Positions 4,934 through 5,632 of a stretch of DNA of 5,632 bases are shown here, one piece after another. The notes beneath the pieces are model-generated. The model was not told where the DNA came from, searched no databases, and saw only the letters and a list, made by a program, of their open reading frames with translations. The translations under genes were made by a program, and so were the position numbers. The number at the start of each line of letters is the position of its first letter. Position 1 is the first letter of the stretch. The DNA comes from Comamonadaceae bacterium (GTDB lineage: Bacteria > Pseudomonadota > Gammaproteobacteria > Burkholderiales > Burkholderiaceae): assembly GCA_947377705.1 (NCBI GenBank), contig CANCGU010000179.1:1-5632 (forward strand), written 5' to 3'.

Positions 4934-5437
4934 ATGTCTACAGTTTTTGGTCGCTTCTCATTCTCTTACTCTGCTAACGCTGATATTGACTTTCAAGGGC
5001 TTGAAAAAGCGTTGAACAAGTTCACATGGTCAGATGCACAACATGATGCGAAGTGGATTCACTCAGCAAACGATGAAACGTTTCAATTTGAATCTGAATG
5101 TATTGAAGATCCAACAGCACATCCTAAAACCTACATCGCTGAAATTGAAGATAGCGAGTCTGGTGAGATCTTCAAAAAGAATGTTCAAGAGATGACAGAT
5201 GATGATCATGAAAATCTCGTTGATGTGAACGGAGATCAAGCAGATTTGCATGATTTTTCTACTGCAATCAAACCTTTCATCAGGAGCGGTTCTATTCAGA
5301 TCTCATGTGAAGCCAATGATGGCAAAGACCTCTCATACTGGGAGCAAATCACAATCAACTCAGATGGAACTGGCATTGCAAGTTGGGAGATAAATCGAGA
5401 GAGTGGCGAATTCATCATAGAAAATGAAAAGTTCTAA
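4934..5437 (+). CDS. Highly acidic 167-residue protein of unknown function, operon gene 3
   Basis: The family is not recognised. The product has 35 Asp/Glu against 12 Lys/Arg in 167 residues, a strong net negative charge, with the densest patch at MTDDDHENLVDVNGD (87-101). The N-terminus (GRFSFSYSANADIDF) and C-terminus (GSIQISCEANDG, then YWEQITINSDGTGIASWEI) look beta-rich with a short helix between, so it is probably a compact soluble alpha/beta protein. There is no signal peptide or membrane segment. The ATG at 4934 is chosen because AAGGA (4922-4926) lies 7 bases upstream and overlaps the ATPase stop codon; a longer in-frame start at 4856 would lie inside the ATPase gene and lacks such a site. 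The 10-base gap suggests tight co-expression and maybe coupled translation with the ATPase, so it may be a partner or regulator of it. Its acidity would also suit DNA mimicry, which is speculation. Confidence 0.8.
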   Translation: MSTVFGRFSFSYSANADIDFQGLEKALNKFTWSDAQHDAKWIHSANDETFQFESECIEDPTAHPKTYIAEIEDSESGEIFKKNVQEMTDDDHENLVDVNGDQADLHDFSTAIKPFIRSGSIQISCEANDGKDLSYWEQITINSDGTGIASWEINRESGEFIIENEKF

Positions 5438-5443
5438 TCAATC

Positions 5444-5466
5444 AAGTCCCCGAAAGGGGACTTTTT
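5444..5466 (+). terminator. Terminator between convergent operon and integrase
   Basis: AAGTCCCC (5444-5451) pairs perfectly with GGGGACTT (5456-5463) around a GAAA tetraloop, followed by TTT. This is a textbook intrinsic terminator for the + operon, starting 6 bases after the stop at 5435-5437. It also sits directly beyond the integrase stop on the - strand, but there it lacks a following T run. Confidence 0.87.
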
Positions 5467-5632
5467 AATTCATCAACTCAACCGCGCTTCGCATCATCGT
5501 GGGTGAGACTTCAACATAGCGCATTGTTGTTTGTAGATTGCGATGACCAAGCAATGTTTGCAGCACCTTAGGATTCGTCCCTGCTTCAGCGATCTTTGTT
5601 GCAAAGAACCTGCGACCTGAATGTGAACTTGC
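5465..5632 (-). CDS. Tyrosine recombinase (integrase), C-terminal end only
   Basis: This gene runs off the right edge; only its last 55 codons are seen, ending in TAA at 5467-5465. The sequence reads ASSHSGRRFFATKIAEAG and later LLGHRNLQTTMRYVEV. It contains the C-terminal catalytic signature of phage-type tyrosine recombinases: the H-x-x-R motif (HSGR, fragment residues 4-7), LLGH with the second histidine (residue 30), and the nucleophile in TMRYVE (Tyr39). All the catalytic residues expected in this part are present, so the enzyme is probably active. These enzymes join an attachment site on the element with one on the chromosome, here presumably the tRNA-Met gene. The gene converges on the operon, its stop lying 27 bases from that of the acidic protein. 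Its upstream end should be close to the right attachment site. Which recombinase subfamily it belongs to cannot be judged from this piece. Confidence 0.93.
   Translation of the reverse strand, partial: ASSHSGRRFFATKIAEAGTNPKVLQTLLGHRNLQTTMRYVEVSPTMMRSAVELMN

Larger units (their letters stand above)
2216..5632. mobile_element. Integrative element at tRNA-Met, right end outside the window
   Basis: Evidence for an integrated element is the tRNA fragment at its left end, a tyrosine recombinase C-terminus at the right edge, an abrupt change to AT-richer sequence and different gene style after the tRNA, and a compact set of unknown genes in a divergent layout (one - strand gene, then a three-gene + operon). 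The left junction lies somewhere around 2210-2222, where the tRNA sequence stops matching a normal tRNA. At least 3.4 kb is visible. No capsid, conjugation or partition gene is recognisable, so its class is undecided: phage satellite, plasmid-like integrative element and small prophage remnant are all possible. It does not look decayed, because every visible reading frame is open with plausible starts. Confidence 0.8.

Overview
The window has two parts. The left part (about 1-2150) looks like ordinary bacterial chromosome. The right part (about 2216-5632) looks like the left portion of a small integrated mobile element. It appears to have inserted at a tRNA-Met(CAT) gene, and it carries a tyrosine recombinase at the right edge of the window.

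Organism: the codon choice and the strongly betaproteobacterial-looking tRNA-Met body suggest a member of Burkholderiales, perhaps a freshwater Comamonadaceae such as a Limnohabitans-like bacterium. This is an impression from sequence style, not a database result. The left genes are visibly GC-richer than the element genes, as expected for transferred DNA.

Layout, chromosomal part, all on the + strand: the 3' part of an enoyl-CoA hydratase gene (1-657) and its hairpin terminator; a complete TerC-family inner-membrane protein (735-1472); a multi-pass membrane protein of unknown role (1506-2075); a strong bidirectional terminator (2114-2145). Next, on the - strand, comes a tRNA-Met whose 3' part is normal but whose 5' acceptor strand cannot pair. 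This is what a displaced 3' tRNA fragment (attL) left by integration looks like.

Layout, element: a left-end region (2227-2367) with helically phased ACTGTnT repeats, a second copy of 13 bases of the tRNA sequence, and a perfect 21-bp palindrome; a tryptophan-rich protein of unknown function on the - strand (2368-3240); a 164-bp divergent control region with a 9-bp inverted repeat; a three-gene + strand operon made of a 269-aa unknown protein, a 215-aa AAA+ ATPase that resembles a clamp-loader core, and a very acidic 167-aa protein; a convergent terminator; and the C-terminal end of a tyrosine recombinase (5465-5632, - strand).

How the parts may work together: the recombinase would integrate and excise the element at the tRNA. 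The divergent control region would balance the - strand gene against the + strand operon. The clamp-loader-like ATPase points to a replication or DNA-remodelling job. The most striking unexplained signal is that the perfect palindrome near the left end recurs with 20 of 21 bases identical inside the first codons of the ATPase gene, which suggests an element-specific protein-binding site or RNA pairing. No capsid, conjugation, restriction or toxin gene is recognisable in the visible part, so whether this is a phage satellite, a plasmid-like integrative element or something else is open.
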